Part shown: one piece after another, positions 1-8,243 of the stretch
Layout: every line of letters starts with the position of its first letter
Numbering within the stretch: the first letter of the stretch is position 1
Origin: Actinomadura syzygii
GTDB taxonomy: Bacteria > Actinomycetota > Actinomycetes > Streptosporangiales > Streptosporangiaceae
Direction of reading: 5' to 3'
Length of the DNA stretch: 64,000 nucleotides
Assembly (NCBI RefSeq): GCF_008085905.1
Contig: NZ_VSFF01000004.1
Coordinates: forward strand, 434,001-498,000
The notes under the pieces: model-generated
Seen by the model: only the letters and a program-made list of their open reading frames with translations
Databases searched by the model: none
What the model was told of the DNA's origin: nothing
Made by a program: the position numbers and the translations under genes

Positions 1-306
1 ATCGCGCAGGGCACCCCCGGCGAGCTGAAGAACCAGGTCGGCGGGCAGGTGTGCGAGGTGCGCGCCGAGCCGCGCGAGCGGACGCTGCGGGTGCTGCGGG
101 AGCGGTTCGGCGACGTGGCGGAGTCCGGCGGCGGCGTGGTCACCGTCCGCGGCGCCGACCCCGGCACGCTCACGGACGTCGTCACGGTGCTGCGCGAGGC
201 GGGGATCACCGCCGACGACATTCGTCTGCGGCGTCCCACTCTCGACGAGGTGTTCTTCACGCTGACCGGTGCGAAGGCCGACCGGGAGCACGAGGAGGTC
301 GGCTGA
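1..306 (+). CDS. ABC transporter ATP-binding protein, C-terminus (DrrA-like, partial)
   Basis: The reading frame is open from base 1 and stops with TGA at 304-306, giving 101 residues of a protein whose N-terminus lies outside the window. It begins in the segment IAQGTPGELKNQVGG, the G-T-P-x-E-L-K signature that follows the ATPase core in drug-export ABC ATPases of the DrrA/CcmA type. The rest is the usual C-terminal regulatory domain ending in RRPTLDEVFFTLTG. The Walker motifs are not visible. The stop overlaps the next start (TGATG), so the subunit is translationally coupled to two permeases and should energise export of a hydrophobic small molecule. Confidence 0.9.
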   Translation: MAQGTPGELKNQVGGQVCEVRAEPRERTLRVLRERFGDVAESGGGVVTVRGADPGTLTDVVTVLREAGITADDIRLRRPTLDEVFFTLTGAKADREHEEVG

Positions 307-1085
307 TGGCCACTGGCACAGAGGCGGGGCCGGTCAACCTCTTCGGGCAGGGACTGCTGCTGGCGGGACGCAACCTCCGGCTGAACTCGACGGCCGACAC
401 CGTCAGCACGATGGTGGTGTTCCCGATCGTCTTCGTCTTCGGGTTCCTGGCGCTCTTCCAGAACCTGCTGAAAACGCGCGGCGTCGACTACGCCCAGTTC
501 CTGCCTCCGGCGATCGTCGTGCAGTGGATGTTCTCGGTGGCGATCACCGCCGCCTTCTTCTTCGCGTCCGACCGCCGGAGCGGCATGCTGGCGCGCTACC
601 GGTCGCTGCCCATCAGCCGAGGTGCCGTGGTGGTGGGCCGGATCGCCGCCGACGCCGTCCGGGCGCTGCTCGCGATCGCGGTGATCATCGCGGCCGGGTA
701 CGCGGCGGGCTTCCGGTTCCAGGCCGGACCGGTGGCGTCCCTGGGGTTCGTGGTGCTTTCGGTGGGCTTCGCGCTCACGGTCTCGGCGGGCACCAGCGCG
801 CTCGGGCTCGTCTCCCGCGACCCCGAGTCCGTCTCCTCGACGCTGCACGTCGTCTACCTGCCGCTGCTGATGGTGTCCTCGGCGTTCGTGCCCGCCGACG
901 CCTTCCCCGGCTGGATCGAGCCGTTCGTGCGGCACCAGCCGGTGAGCGTCGTCCTCGACGCCCTGCGGGCGCTCGCGGACGGCGGCCCGACGGCCGGGCC
1001 GGTGCTGAGGGCGATCGCGTGGCTGGCGGCGCTGCTGGCGGTCTTCTCGGCGGCGGCGGTCCAGGCGTTCAGGAGGGCGGCATGA
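306..1085 (+). CDS. ABC-2 type transporter permease (DrrB-like)
   Basis: A 259-residue integral membrane protein of the ABC-2 permease family, with about six hydrophobic segments (for example VVFPIVFVFGFLALFQNLL near residue 40 and three in the last 100 residues). The ATG overlaps the stop of the ATPase gene by one base and its own stop overlaps the next ATG (ATGA). The conserved RYRSLPISRGAVVVGR segment matches the cytoplasmic coupling region of DrrB proteins. It should form the membrane channel of a drug exporter with the upstream ATPase. The substrate is unknown; the adjacent biosynthetic genes suggest a secondary metabolite. Confidence 0.88.
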   Translation: MATGTEAGPVNLFGQGLLLAGRNLRLNSTADTVSTMVVFPIVFVFGFLALFQNLLKTRGVDYAQFLPPAIVVQWMFSVAITAAFFFASDRRSGMLARYRSLPISRGAVVVGRIAADAVRALLAIAVIIAAGYAAGFRFQAGPVASLGFVVLSVGFALTVSAGTSALGLVSRDPESVSSTLHVVYLPLLMVSSAFVPADAFPGWIEPFVRHQPVSVVLDALRALADGGPTAGPVLRAIAWLAALLAVFSAAAVQAFRRAA

Positions 1086-1831
1086 GCGTCATCACCGAGA
1101 CGGGTCTGCTGGCGGGCCGCAACCTGCGGCGCTTCGCCAAGAGCACGCAACTGGTGGCCGACTCGCTGCTGTTCCCGCTGATCCTGCTCTTCCTCATGCT
1201 GCTGGTCTTCGGCGAGCTGGTCGACGACGCCTCCGGCGGCCGCTACATCGACCGGCTCGCCCCGGCCATCGTGCTGTTCAGCGCCGCCTACGGCGCGGTC
1301 GGCACCGGCCTCGGGTTCTTCACCGACCTGCGCGGCGGCATCGTCGACCGGTTCAGGGCCATGAACATCAGCCGGTTGTCCGTGCTGGGCGGACGGATCG
1401 TCAGCGACCTGGTGCGGGTCCTGCTGGTGGCGGCGGTCACCACGGGCGTCGCGCACGCGGTCGGGTTCCGCTTCACGCGGGGACCGCTGGCCGCGCTCGG
1501 CTTCTTCGCGGTCGTCGTCCTCTTCGCGTGGATCTTCCTGTGGCTCGCGGTCGTGGTGGCGATGTCGGCCAAGAGCGAGCAGGCGGTCAGCGGAGCCCTC
1601 AGCAGTCCGGTCACGCTGCTGCTGTTCCTGTCGTCGGGTTTCGTGCCGGTGGACCAGTTCGCCGCGTGGCTGCGGCCCGTGGTGCGCGCCAATCCGCTGT
1701 CGCTCGCGACCGACGCGCTGGTCGGGCTTTCCAGCGGCGGAGAGATATTGCGTCCGACGCTCTTCACCGTCGCCTGGGCGGTGGCCGCGACGGTGATATC
1801 GGTGCCGCTCGCCGTGCGCCTCTACAAATGA
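1082..1831 (+). CDS. ABC-2 type transporter permease (second DrrB-like subunit)
   Basis: A 249-residue permease paralogous to its upstream neighbour: both carry the N-terminal LLAGRNLR segment and a central RxRxxxISR coupling motif (here DRFRAMNISRLSVLGGRI). Six hydrophobic segments are visible. The start is the ATG of an ATGA overlap. The operon therefore encodes one ATPase and two different permeases, the heterodimeric arrangement common in actinomycete antibiotic self-protection. The gene ends directly against a perfect inverted repeat that should terminate the transcript. Confidence 0.88.
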   Translation: MSVITETGLLAGRNLRRFAKSTQLVADSLLFPLILLFLMLLVFGELVDDASGGRYIDRLAPAIVLFSAAYGAVGTGLGFFTDLRGGIVDRFRAMNISRLSVLGGRIVSDLVRVLLVAAVTTGVAHAVGFRFTRGPLAALGFFAVVVLFAWIFLWLAVVVAMSAKSEQAVSGALSSPVTLLLFLSSGFVPVDQFAAWLRPVVRANPLSLATDALVGLSSGGEILRPTLFTVAWAVAATVISVPLAVRLYK

Positions 1832-1863
1832 ATTCGCCGGGCCTGCGCGCAGGCCCGGCGAAT
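1832..1863. terminator. 32-nt perfect palindrome between convergent genes
   Basis: The 16 bases from 1832 (ATTCGCCGGGCCTGCG) are followed by their exact reverse complement to 1863. The repeat starts one base after the permease stop and ends four bases before the methyltransferase stop on the other strand. The position and strength suggest a bidirectional terminator; there is no T-run, as is usual in actinomycetes. Confidence 0.75.
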
Positions 1864-1867
1864 CCGG

Positions 1868-2530
1868 TCAGCCGCGTCGCCTGAATTCGAGGAGGCGGTA
1901 CTCGATATGCCCTTCTTCCGCGGCGCATTTCGCGGCGCGCAGCAGTGCGGGCCGCCAGCCGTGCTCGGCCGCCAGCGCGCGCACGCGCCGCTCGTCGCCG
2001 AGATCGGTGAAGCCCAGCAGCAGCCTGCCGCCGGGCTCCAGGTGCGCGGCGGCGCCGCGGAAGAAGTCGGCGTGCGCCGCGTAGCCGGGGTCGAAGAAGG
2101 CCCGCTCCAAGGCGTCGGCGGGCCGGCCCTCGACGAAGTTGGAGTTCCAGTAGATGACGTCGAACCTGTCGTCGCTGGTCAGCTGCTCGAACATGTCGCC
2201 GCAGGCCACCTGGACCACGGGCCCGACGCCGTGCCGCTCGGCGTTCAGCCGGGTGTTCTCGGCGGCGGCCTCGCTGACGTCCAGCGCCGTCACCGAGGCG
2301 CAGCCGCGCAGCGCCGCCAGCACCGAGACGTGTCCCGTTCCGCTGCCGACCTCGCAGAAGGAACCGTGCGCGGGGTAGGGCAGCCATTCGGCGTACAGCG
2401 CCGACGACTGCGACAGATGGGGCGCGTAGACGCCGGGCAGGAGATCCCATTCCATGCCGAGCAGCCGGAATGTTCGAGGAGTGACGATTTCTCGGTGGCG
2501 GGCGATGAGAGCGTGTGCGACTTGGTGCAT
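1868..2530 (-). CDS. class I SAM-dependent methyltransferase
   Basis: A 220-residue protein with the Rossmann methyltransferase motif FCEVGSGTGHVSV near residue 65, then the acidic strand-2 end VTALDVSEAAAENTRLN and the strand-4 motif VIYWNSNFVEG. The last is placed like the NPPY motif of N- and protein-methylating enzymes but reads N-S-N-F. I chose the ATG at 2530 because a TATAAT box (2538-2543) lies exactly seven bases upstream, as expected for a leaderless transcript; an upstream in-frame start at 2566 is possible. Its location between an exporter and an aryl-acid operon suggests a tailoring role, which is inference. Confidence 0.78.
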   Translation of the reverse strand: MHQVAHALIARHREIVTPRTFRLLGMEWDLLPGVYAPHLSQSSALYAEWLPYPAHGSFCEVGSGTGHVSVLAALRGCASVTALDVSEAAAENTRLNAERHGVGPVVQVACGDMFEQLTSDDRFDVIYWNSNFVEGRPADALERAFFDPGYAAHADFFRGAAAHLEPGGRLLLGFTDLGDERRVRALAAEHGWRPALLRAAKCAAEEGHIEYRLLEFRRRG

Positions 2531-2537
2531 GCCGCCG

Positions 2538-2566
2538 ATTATAGGGAAAAGTGTCCAGAATGCCAC
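2538..2566 (-). promoter_or_regulatory. putative leaderless promoter for the methyltransferase
   Basis: On the minus strand a perfect TATAAT (2538-2543) has a GTGGCA -35-like hexamer 17 bases upstream (2561-2566, 4 of 6 matches). Seven bases separate TATAAT from the ATG at 2530, so transcription would start at or near the start codon. The -35 box lies just upstream of the RBS and start of the divergent PNPOx gene. Confidence 0.45.
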
Positions 2567-2586
2567 CGAATGAGGAGATGAAAAGA

Positions 2587-3189
2587 ATGCCGACTCCGTT
2601 GCCGACCGATCCGCTGCGGCAGTTCACGCGGTGGCGGGACGAATGGCTCGCCGCCGACGCGCAGGCGCCCGACGCGCAGGCGCCCGGCTCCGCCGTGCTG
2701 GCCACGGCCGACCACCACGGCCGCCCCTCGGCCCGCTGGGTGGACGTGGCCTACGTCGACCACGGCTTCGTCTACTTCACCAACCACGCCAGCCGCAAGG
2801 CCGCGGACGTGGCCGTCAACCCGACGGCCGCGCTCTGCTTCGGCTGGCTCGCCAAGGGGCGCCAGGTCAGGGCCGAGGGCCCGGTCAGCCGGCTGGACGA
2901 GGTGGAGTCCGACACCTACTTCGCCACCCTGCCCCGCTCCCTCCAACTGCTGGCCTGGAGCAGCGACCAGTCCGCCGAGATCGACGACCGGCAGGTCGTG
3001 CGGGAGCGCTTCGACGCCGAACGGGCCCGGTTCAGCGGGCAGGAGGTGCCGCGTCCCGCCCACTGGGGCGGCTACCGGCTCACCCCGGAGGAGATGGAGT
3101 TCTGGCAGCGCCGAGCAGACGAGATCCAGGACCGGGTGCGCTACCGCCGCCGCGAGGAGGGCTGGCAGGCGGTCCGGGTGGCGCCGTGA
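2587..3189 (+). CDS. pyridoxamine 5'-phosphate oxidase family protein (PdxH/PhzG-like)
   Basis: A 200-residue flavin-dependent oxidase with the family segments SAVLATADHHGRPSARW (FMN-binding barrel), YFTNHASRKAADVA and GRQVRAEGPVSR, and the C-terminal WGGYRLTPEEMEFWQ, followed by a basic RYRR tail. These match PdxH and its biosynthetic relative PhzG. I chose the ATG at 2587 because GAGGAG ends nine bases upstream. It lies at the head of an operon with an aryl-AMP ligase and a DAHP synthase, so oxidation or aromatisation of a chorismate-derived intermediate is as likely as vitamin B6 salvage. Sequence alone does not decide. Confidence 0.85.
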   Translation: MPTPLPTDPLRQFTRWRDEWLAADAQAPDAQAPGSAVLATADHHGRPSARWVDVAYVDHGFVYFTNHASRKAADVAVNPTAALCFGWLAKGRQVRAEGPVSRLDEVESDTYFATLPRSLQLLAWSSDQSAEIDDRQVVRERFDAERARFSGQEVPRPAHWGGYRLTPEEMEFWQRRADEIQDRVRYRRREEGWQAVRVAP

Positions 3190-3215
3190 GCAGCACAGGC
3201 CGTGAGGAGGAACCG

Positions 3216-4781
3216 ATGATCGCCGGATGCGTGCCCTGGCCCGCGGAGACCGCCGAGCGCTACCGCGCGCTCGGTCTGTGGACCGGCCAGACCCTCGACG
3301 CCCTGCCGTCCGCCCACGGCGAGCGAACCGCCCTGGTCTCCGGCTCCTCCCGGCGCACGTACCGGGAACTCGCCGAGCGCGCCGCCCGCCTGGCCGCGGG
3401 GTTCCACGGCCTCGGACTGCGGCGGGGCGACAGGGTGATCGTGCAGATGCCGAACACGCCGGAGCTGATCGACACGCTCTTCGCCCTGCTGACGCTCGGC
3501 GCCGCCCCGGTGCTCGCGCTGCCCCCGCACCGGCGGGACGAGATCGGCCACCTGGCCGTCCACACCGAGGCAGCCGCCTATGTCGTCCCCGACGTCCATC
3601 AGGGTTTCGACCACCGCGAACTCGCCCGGGAGATCAGCGGGCCGCGGCATGTGATCGTCGCAGGAGAACCGGCGGAGTTCGAATCACTGTCGTCGCTCTA
3701 CGCCGAACCCGCCGAGCTGCCACCGCCCGAGCCGGGCGACGTGGCCTTCTTCCTGCTGTCGGGCGGCACCACCGGACGCGCCAAACTGATCCCGCGCACC
3801 CACGACGACTACATGTGCAACATCAGGCTGAGCGCCGCCAATGCCCGTCTCGGCCCGGAGGATGTCTATCTGGCCGCACTCCCCATCGCGCACAACTACG
3901 CCCTCGGGTGCCCCGGCGTCCTGGGCACCTTCTACGCGGGCGGCAGCGTCGTGCTCAGTCCGACACCGAGTGTCGGTGACGCCTTCCCCCTCATCGAGGA
4001 CGAGCGCGTCACCGTCACCGGCCTGGTTCCGTCGCTGGCGCTGCTGTGGGTGGACGCCGCCTCATGGAGCCCCCACGACCTTTCGAGTCTGCGCCTCGTC
4101 CAGCTCGGCGGCGCGGGCGTCAGCCCGGAACTGGCCCGCGACGTCGGCCGACGGCTCGGCCCGGTGCAGCAGTCGTTCGGGATGGCCGAAGGGCTGCTCA
4201 GTCAAAGTCCCCCGGACGACCCGCCCGAGCTGCTGACCAGCGTCCAGGGGAAACCGCTGTCGGCGCACGACGAGGTCCGCATCGTGGACGAGGCGGACGA
4301 CGAGGTGCCGCCCGGGGAGACGGGAGAGCTGCTCGTCCGCGGGCCGTACACGATCAGGGGCTACTTCCGAGCCGAGGAGCACAACAGCCGGGCCTTCACC
4401 CCCGACGGCTTCTTCCGCACCGGCGACCTGGCCCGCCGCGCCGAGACCGGCCACCTGGAGATCCGCGGCCGCGTCAAGGACGTCATCAACCGCGGCGCCG
4501 ACAAGGTGCCCGCCGACGAGGTCGAGGAGCACCTGCTGGCCCACCCGGACGTGCGGGCCGCCGCCGTGGTCCCGGTGCCCGACGCCTACCTCGGCGAACG
4601 CACCTGCGCCTACATCGTCGCCCGGGACGAGCCCCCCACGCTCAAGACGGTCGCCGCGTTCATGCGCGAACGCGGCGTGGCCGCCTACAAGATCCCCGAT
4701 CGCGTGGTCATCGTCCCCCGGCTGCCGCTCACACCGGTCGGCAAGGTCGACAAGGCCAGACTCCAGGACACGTCGCCGTGA
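3216..4781 (+). CDS. aryl-acid AMP ligase (DhbE/EntE-like)
   Basis: A 521-residue adenylate-forming enzyme with the P-loop LLSGGTTGRAKLIPRTH near residue 180, the acyl-site motif AHNYALGCPG near residue 225 (EntE and DhbE have HNYP in the same place), the hinge FFRTGDLARR, the NRGADKVPADEVE loop and the catalytic lysine in PVGKVDK near residue 510. Close family members activate 2,3-dihydroxybenzoate or salicylate for loading on a carrier protein, so the substrate is probably a hydroxylated benzoate or aminobenzoate. GGAGG six bases before the ATG at 3216 fixes the start. It overlaps the next gene by GTGA. No carrier protein or NRPS is visible in the window. Confidence 0.88.
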   Translation: MIAGCVPWPAETAERYRALGLWTGQTLDALPSAHGERTALVSGSSRRTYRELAERAARLAAGFHGLGLRRGDRVIVQMPNTPELIDTLFALLTLGAAPVLALPPHRRDEIGHLAVHTEAAAYVVPDVHQGFDHRELAREISGPRHVIVAGEPAEFESLSSLYAEPAELPPPEPGDVAFFLLSGGTTGRAKLIPRTHDDYMCNIRLSAANARLGPEDVYLAALPIAHNYALGCPGVLGTFYAGGSVVLSPTPSVGDAFPLIEDERVTVTGLVPSLALLWVDAASWSPHDLSSLRLVQLGGAGVSPELARDVGRRLGPVQQSFGMAEGLLSQSPPDDPPELLTSVQGKPLSAHDEVRIVDEADDEVPPGETGELLVRGPYTIRGYFRAEEHNSRAFTPDGFFRTGDLARRAETGHLEIRGRVKDVINRGADKVPADEVEEHLLAHPDVRAAAVVPVPDAYLGERTCAYIVARDEPPTLKTVAAFMRERGVAAYKIPDRVVIVPRLPLTPVGKVDKARLQDTSP

Positions 4782-5914
4782 TCAGCGGAATCGCGCAGCA
4801 GCCCGACTGGGGCGACCCCGCACTGCTCGACCACGTCACCGACGAGCTGCGCCTGATGCCGCCGCTGGTCAGCCGGGCGGAGTGCGACCGGTTCAGCCAG
4901 GCCGTCGCGCGTGTCGCCCGAGGCGAGGGTTTCCTTCTCCAGGGCGGCGACTGCGCCGAGCGCTTCCGCGAGTCCGGACCCGCCGAGGTGCGCGCCAAAC
5001 TCGCCCAGCTCTACGGCCTTACGGAGGCGATCCGCTCGGCCTCCGGCGAGGCGGCCGTGCCGGTTGGACGCCTGGCCGGCCAGTACGGCAAGCCCCGCTC
5101 GGCTCCCTACGAGCGCACGGCCGATGGCGTCGTCGTCCCGTCCTATCGCGGCGACGCCGTCAACAGCCCTGCCACGGATGCCCGGCACCCCGATCCCACT
5201 CGGCTCCTCCGCGCCCACCAGTGCGCCGAGCGGGTGTTGCGGGTGGTACGCGACTCCTGGGTGGATCGGTCGCCGCTGGAGCGGGCCTATGTCTCCCACG
5301 AGGCGCTGCTGCTCGACTACGAGCGTCCGCTGGTGCGCGGCGACTACGCCGCCTCGGCGCACTCGGTATGGATCGGGGACCGCACCCGCCAGTCCGACGG
5401 GCAGCACGTCGCCTTCGCGCGCTCCGTCGCCAACACCGTCGGCGTCAAGATCGGGCCTGTCATCAGCCCGGCGCAGGCCGTCCAGCTCAGCCGCCTGCTG
5501 AACCCGCACGGCGAGGACGGCCGGCTGCTCTTCATCGTCCGGCTCGGCAGCACTCGTGTGCGCTGCCTCCTGCCCGAGATGGTGGCGGAGGTCGAGAGGC
5601 GGGGTAGGCCGGTCGTGTGGCTGTGCGACCCCATGCACGGCAACACGATGCGAATCGGAAAGGGCCCCAAGACCCGGCTCATGGAGGCGATCCTGGACGA
5701 GATCGTGGCGTTCGTCCGCGTGATGCGAGCCCATCGAAGGCACCCGGCCGGACTGCATCTTGAGATGACCCCCGAGGACGTCACGGAGTGCACCACCGCG
5801 CCCGCCCCGTTCCGGCCACCGCCCGAACTGCCGCACTACCGCACGGCCTGCGACCCCCGGCTGAACGCGACGCAGGCCGCCGAGGTGGTCGAGCGATTCG
5901 CCGCCCTCCTCTGA
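4778..5914 (+). CDS. class II DAHP synthase (short, PhzC-like form)
   Basis: A 378-residue 3-deoxy-D-arabino-heptulosonate 7-phosphate synthase, which condenses phosphoenolpyruvate with erythrose 4-phosphate at the shikimate pathway entry. Family signatures are FLLQGGDCAERF, the basic GKPRSAPYE segment, VWLCDPMHGNTMR and AGLHLEMTPEDVTEC, including the metal-site C, H, E and D residues. At 378 residues it lacks the N-terminal extension of the regulated mycobacterial AroG type (about 460) and resembles the short, secondary-metabolism PhzC class. The GTG start is in a GTGA overlap with the AMP ligase. It probably boosts chorismate supply for an aryl-acid product. Confidence 0.92.
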   Translation: MISGIAQQPDWGDPALLDHVTDELRLMPPLVSRAECDRFSQAVARVARGEGFLLQGGDCAERFRESGPAEVRAKLAQLYGLTEAIRSASGEAAVPVGRLAGQYGKPRSAPYERTADGVVVPSYRGDAVNSPATDARHPDPTRLLRAHQCAERVLRVVRDSWVDRSPLERAYVSHEALLLDYERPLVRGDYAASAHSVWIGDRTRQSDGQHVAFARSVANTVGVKIGPVISPAQAVQLSRLLNPHGEDGRLLFIVRLGSTRVRCLLPEMVAEVERRGRPVVWLCDPMHGNTMRIGKGPKTRLMEAILDEIVAFVRVMRAHRRHPAGLHLEMTPEDVTECTTAPAPFRPPPELPHYRTACDPRLNATQAAEVVERFAALL

Positions 5915-5928
5915 GGAAGGAAGAACCG

Positions 5929-6558
5929 ATGGGCTTCGACGGCATCCCGCGCAAGGCGTTCGACTTCTACAAGGAGCTGGAGGCCGACAACACGCGCGAA
6001 CATTGGCACGCACACAAAGCCGACTACGACAGCGCGGTTCGCGAACCGATGCAGACGCTCCTGGACGAACTGGAGGAGGAGTTCGGACCGGCCAAGCTTT
6101 TCAGGCCACAGCGCGACACCCGGTTCAGCAACGACAAGTCGCCCTACAAGACCAACCAGGGTGCCACTGTGGGCGACAAGGGCCCCGCCGGTTACTACCT
6201 GCAACTCGATGCCGACGGTCTTTTCGTCGGCGGGGGCTTTCACGCCTTCACCCCCGACAGCACCGCCGGGTATCGAGCCGCCGTCGCCGACGACAAGGCG
6301 GGCCCCGAGGCGCAGGCGATCGTGGATCAACTGCGCGAAAAGGGGTTCTCCCTGGTCGGCGAACGGGTCAAGACCCAGCCGCGCGGCTACTCGGCCGATC
6401 ATCCACGGATCGAATTGATCCGGTACAAGTCACTGGGGGCCGAGAAACGCATCCCCAAGACCAAGGCCACCGGTAGGGACGTGCTGTCCACCGTCCGCGA
6501 CACCTTGCGCGACCTGCGCCCTTTGGTCGAATGGCTCTCCACACACACCGCAACGTGA
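5929..6558 (+). CDS. DUF2461 family protein
   Basis: A 209-residue protein carrying the DUF2461 landmarks: an N-terminal FYKELEADNTREHWHAHK, the RDTRFSNDKSPYKTNQGA motif and a GYYLQLDADGLFVGGGF strand segment. It starts 14 bases after the DAHP synthase stop, with GAGGAAGG upstream of the ATG at 5929, so it may be cotranscribed. DUF2461 proteins are widespread and have no established biochemical role; no catalytic assignment is made. They are common in actinomycete genomes outside biosynthetic clusters, so this gene may mark the cluster boundary. Confidence 0.85.
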   Translation: MGFDGIPRKAFDFYKELEADNTREHWHAHKADYDSAVREPMQTLLDELEEEFGPAKLFRPQRDTRFSNDKSPYKTNQGATVGDKGPAGYYLQLDADGLFVGGGFHAFTPDSTAGYRAAVADDKAGPEAQAIVDQLREKGFSLVGERVKTQPRGYSADHPRIELIRYKSLGAEKRIPKTKATGRDVLSTVRDTLRDLRPLVEWLSTHTAT

Positions 6559-6715
6559 AACTCCTGACGCGCGGCCGCCGAAGAGGCCGCCGACCGACGA
6601 GAAAAATCCTCGATCGCGGTTCCCGTTGATCTTGAGTTCGGCCCTCTTACAGGTGACGGCCCGAGCACGCGCCATTCCGAGCGCCCGCGCGGGCCGGGAC
6701 CGAGCGGGTGGAGGG

Positions 6716-6832
6716 ATGGACGTGTGGACGGTGGTCGCAGCGGTGGCGCCGGTGCTGGGCGCGGTGATCGGTGTGGTCGACGGCCGGTTACGGGCCCGGC
6801 GGGATCGGTACCGGCGGGCCGGTGATGAGTGA
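6716..6832 (+). CDS. small single-span membrane protein
   Basis: A 38-residue peptide with one hydrophobic segment (VWTVVAAVAPVLGAVIGVV) followed by an arginine-rich tail, so it would sit in the membrane with a basic cytoplasmic end. A purine-rich GGTGGAGG precedes the ATG, rather close. It overlaps the start of the sigma-factor gene by eight bases. It could be a real small regulator or a chance frame; no family is recognised. Confidence 0.35.
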   Translation: MDVWTVVAAVAPVLGAVIGVVDGRLRARRDRYRRAGDE

Positions 6833-7454
6833 TGAGCACGACCGGGAGGCCGCGCGCCGCCGCGTCCCCGGCCCGGCCAGCGACGGCGGCGACGTGCGGG
6901 CCGGGATGGCGGCGATGCGACGGGACTTCCTCGAATTCTTCGACGCGGAGTTCTCGTCGGTGGTCAGGTTCGTGATGCGCGACGGCGCCGGCGTCCACGA
7001 TGCTCAGGACAGCGCGCAGCACGCGTTCGTGCAGGGCTGGCGGATGGCGCGTGACGGTCGATGGGATCGGATCGACCAACCGCGTGCCTGGATCCGCACG
7101 GTGGCGCTGCGCCATCACCGGGCCCGCGATCGGATGGAGGTCCTTGTCCGGCAAATGCCCGAGACGGCCGTCCCCGGCGCGGGGCACGACGAGCTGACCG
7201 GCCAGGCCCGCGACCTGGTGGCCGCACTGCGCCTGTTGGACCACGACACCCGGATGGTGCTGGCTCTGCATCTGGACGACATCCCCACCCGGGCCATCTC
7301 CGCACACCTGAGCATCTCCGAGCAACGCGTCCGGGACCTGCTCAAAAGGGCCCGCCGCACGCTCAGGAAACACCTGGCCGTGCCACCGCGACAGCCGACG
7401 GCGTCATCGGACGGGTTCCCAACGGCCGACCACGAGGGAAGGCCCGAGCAATGA
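6825..7454 (+). CDS. ECF-type RNA polymerase sigma factor
   Basis: A 209-residue sigma-70 family protein. Region 2 is around residues 35-95 (FFDAEFSSVVRFVMRDGAGVHDAQDSAQHAF, then the DQPRAWIRTVALRHHR segment) and region 4 around 125-185 (LRLLDHDTRMVLALHLDDIPTRAISAHLSISEQRVRDLLKRARRTLRKHL, a helix-turn-helix). The ATG at 6825 is chosen because it gives a normal N-terminus; upstream extensions look non-native. The stop overlaps the next gene (ATGA), so the 252-residue downstream protein is a candidate cognate regulator. Confidence 0.85.
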   Translation: MSDEHDREAARRRVPGPASDGGDVRAGMAAMRRDFLEFFDAEFSSVVRFVMRDGAGVHDAQDSAQHAFVQGWRMARDGRWDRIDQPRAWIRTVALRHHRARDRMEVLVRQMPETAVPGAGHDELTGQARDLVAALRLLDHDTRMVLALHLDDIPTRAISAHLSISEQRVRDLLKRARRTLRKHLAVPPRQPTASSDGFPTADHEGRPEQ

Positions 7455-8209
7455 CGTCCTACTTCATTTTCGGGCAGGGCCGTGACGACTTCGGAGACGA
7501 ACCCACCGGCACCGACCTCACCGACGTCGAACTGGACGCCGCCCTTGCCGTCGGCGATGTCGAGCTGCTCGACCATGTGCAGGCACATTCCGACCCGGCG
7601 TCCGTGCTGAGCGCCCTGCTCAACGACAGTGCCGCTGGCACCGCGTCGGACCGGGCCGCTTTTCCGTCCAGCCGCGCCGCCGCCTCGCCGCCCCACTCCG
7701 TGCAGGCAGCCGAGCGAATCCTCGCCCGCAGCCACGCCCGCGACCTCTTCACCCAGCTCGAACGCGCTTGTGGCCGCGACCCCGCCGTCAACGGCAGCGT
7801 CATCCTCGCCCGCGCTCGCATCACCGCCCTCACCCTCATCCACGCCCTCCAACTCGTCCGCGCCCTCGTCGAGCTCGACCGCGCCCGGGAACTCCACCAT
7901 GCGCTCTCCCGTGCCTTCGCACTCGCCCGTCCCGCCGAACGGGATCGCGTCCTCGAACAGGCCCTCGACCTTGCCCGTGGCCTTGCCCGCGACCTGGCGG
8001 CACGGCCGGTGGACGCCTCCGGCGCCGACCTGACCATCGTGCGAGTGTCCGACCTGGCGGTGCTGGACGGGGTGGTGTGGGACGAGGACACCCGCTGGCC
8101 GTTCGATCTGCGCGAGCGGATCGTCAGCCGCTCGGAGGAGATCGCCTCCGGCGTCTACCGGGTGCGCGGCGGCACCGAACGCGACCCGCAGGCGGTATCC
8201 GGACGGTGA
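7451..8209 (+). CDS. hypothetical protein coupled to an ECF sigma factor
   Basis: A 252-residue soluble protein with no signal peptide or membrane span. Residues 95-185 are alanine-, leucine- and arginine-rich and strongly helical (repeated ALxLARxLA patterns); the last 55 residues form a mixed segment around VSDLAVLDGVVWDEDTRWPFDLRERI, which resembles the tail of other sigma-associated actinomycete hypotheticals. It overlaps the sigma gene by ATGA. I do not recognise a named family; a partner of the sigma factor is an inference from position. Confidence 0.7.
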   Translation: MTSYFIFGQGRDDFGDEPTGTDLTDVELDAALAVGDVELLDHVQAHSDPASVLSALLNDSAAGTASDRAAFPSSRAAASPPHSVQAAERILARSHARDLFTQLERACGRDPAVNGSVILARARITALTLIHALQLVRALVELDRARELHHALSRAFALARPAERDRVLEQALDLARGLARDLAARPVDASGADLTIVRVSDLAVLDGVVWDEDTRWPFDLRERIVSRSEEIASGVYRVRGGTERDPQAVSGR

Positions 8210-8243
8210 CGCTCACCGCCCCGTAACGGCCGGGCGCGGACGT

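Noticed and set aside
2587..5914. A phenazine biosynthesis cluster
   Set aside because: PhzG-like and PhzC-like genes are present, but PhzF, PhzA/B, PhzD and PhzE are not in the window; the AMP ligase is not a phenazine gene. Kept only as one of several chorismate-derived options.
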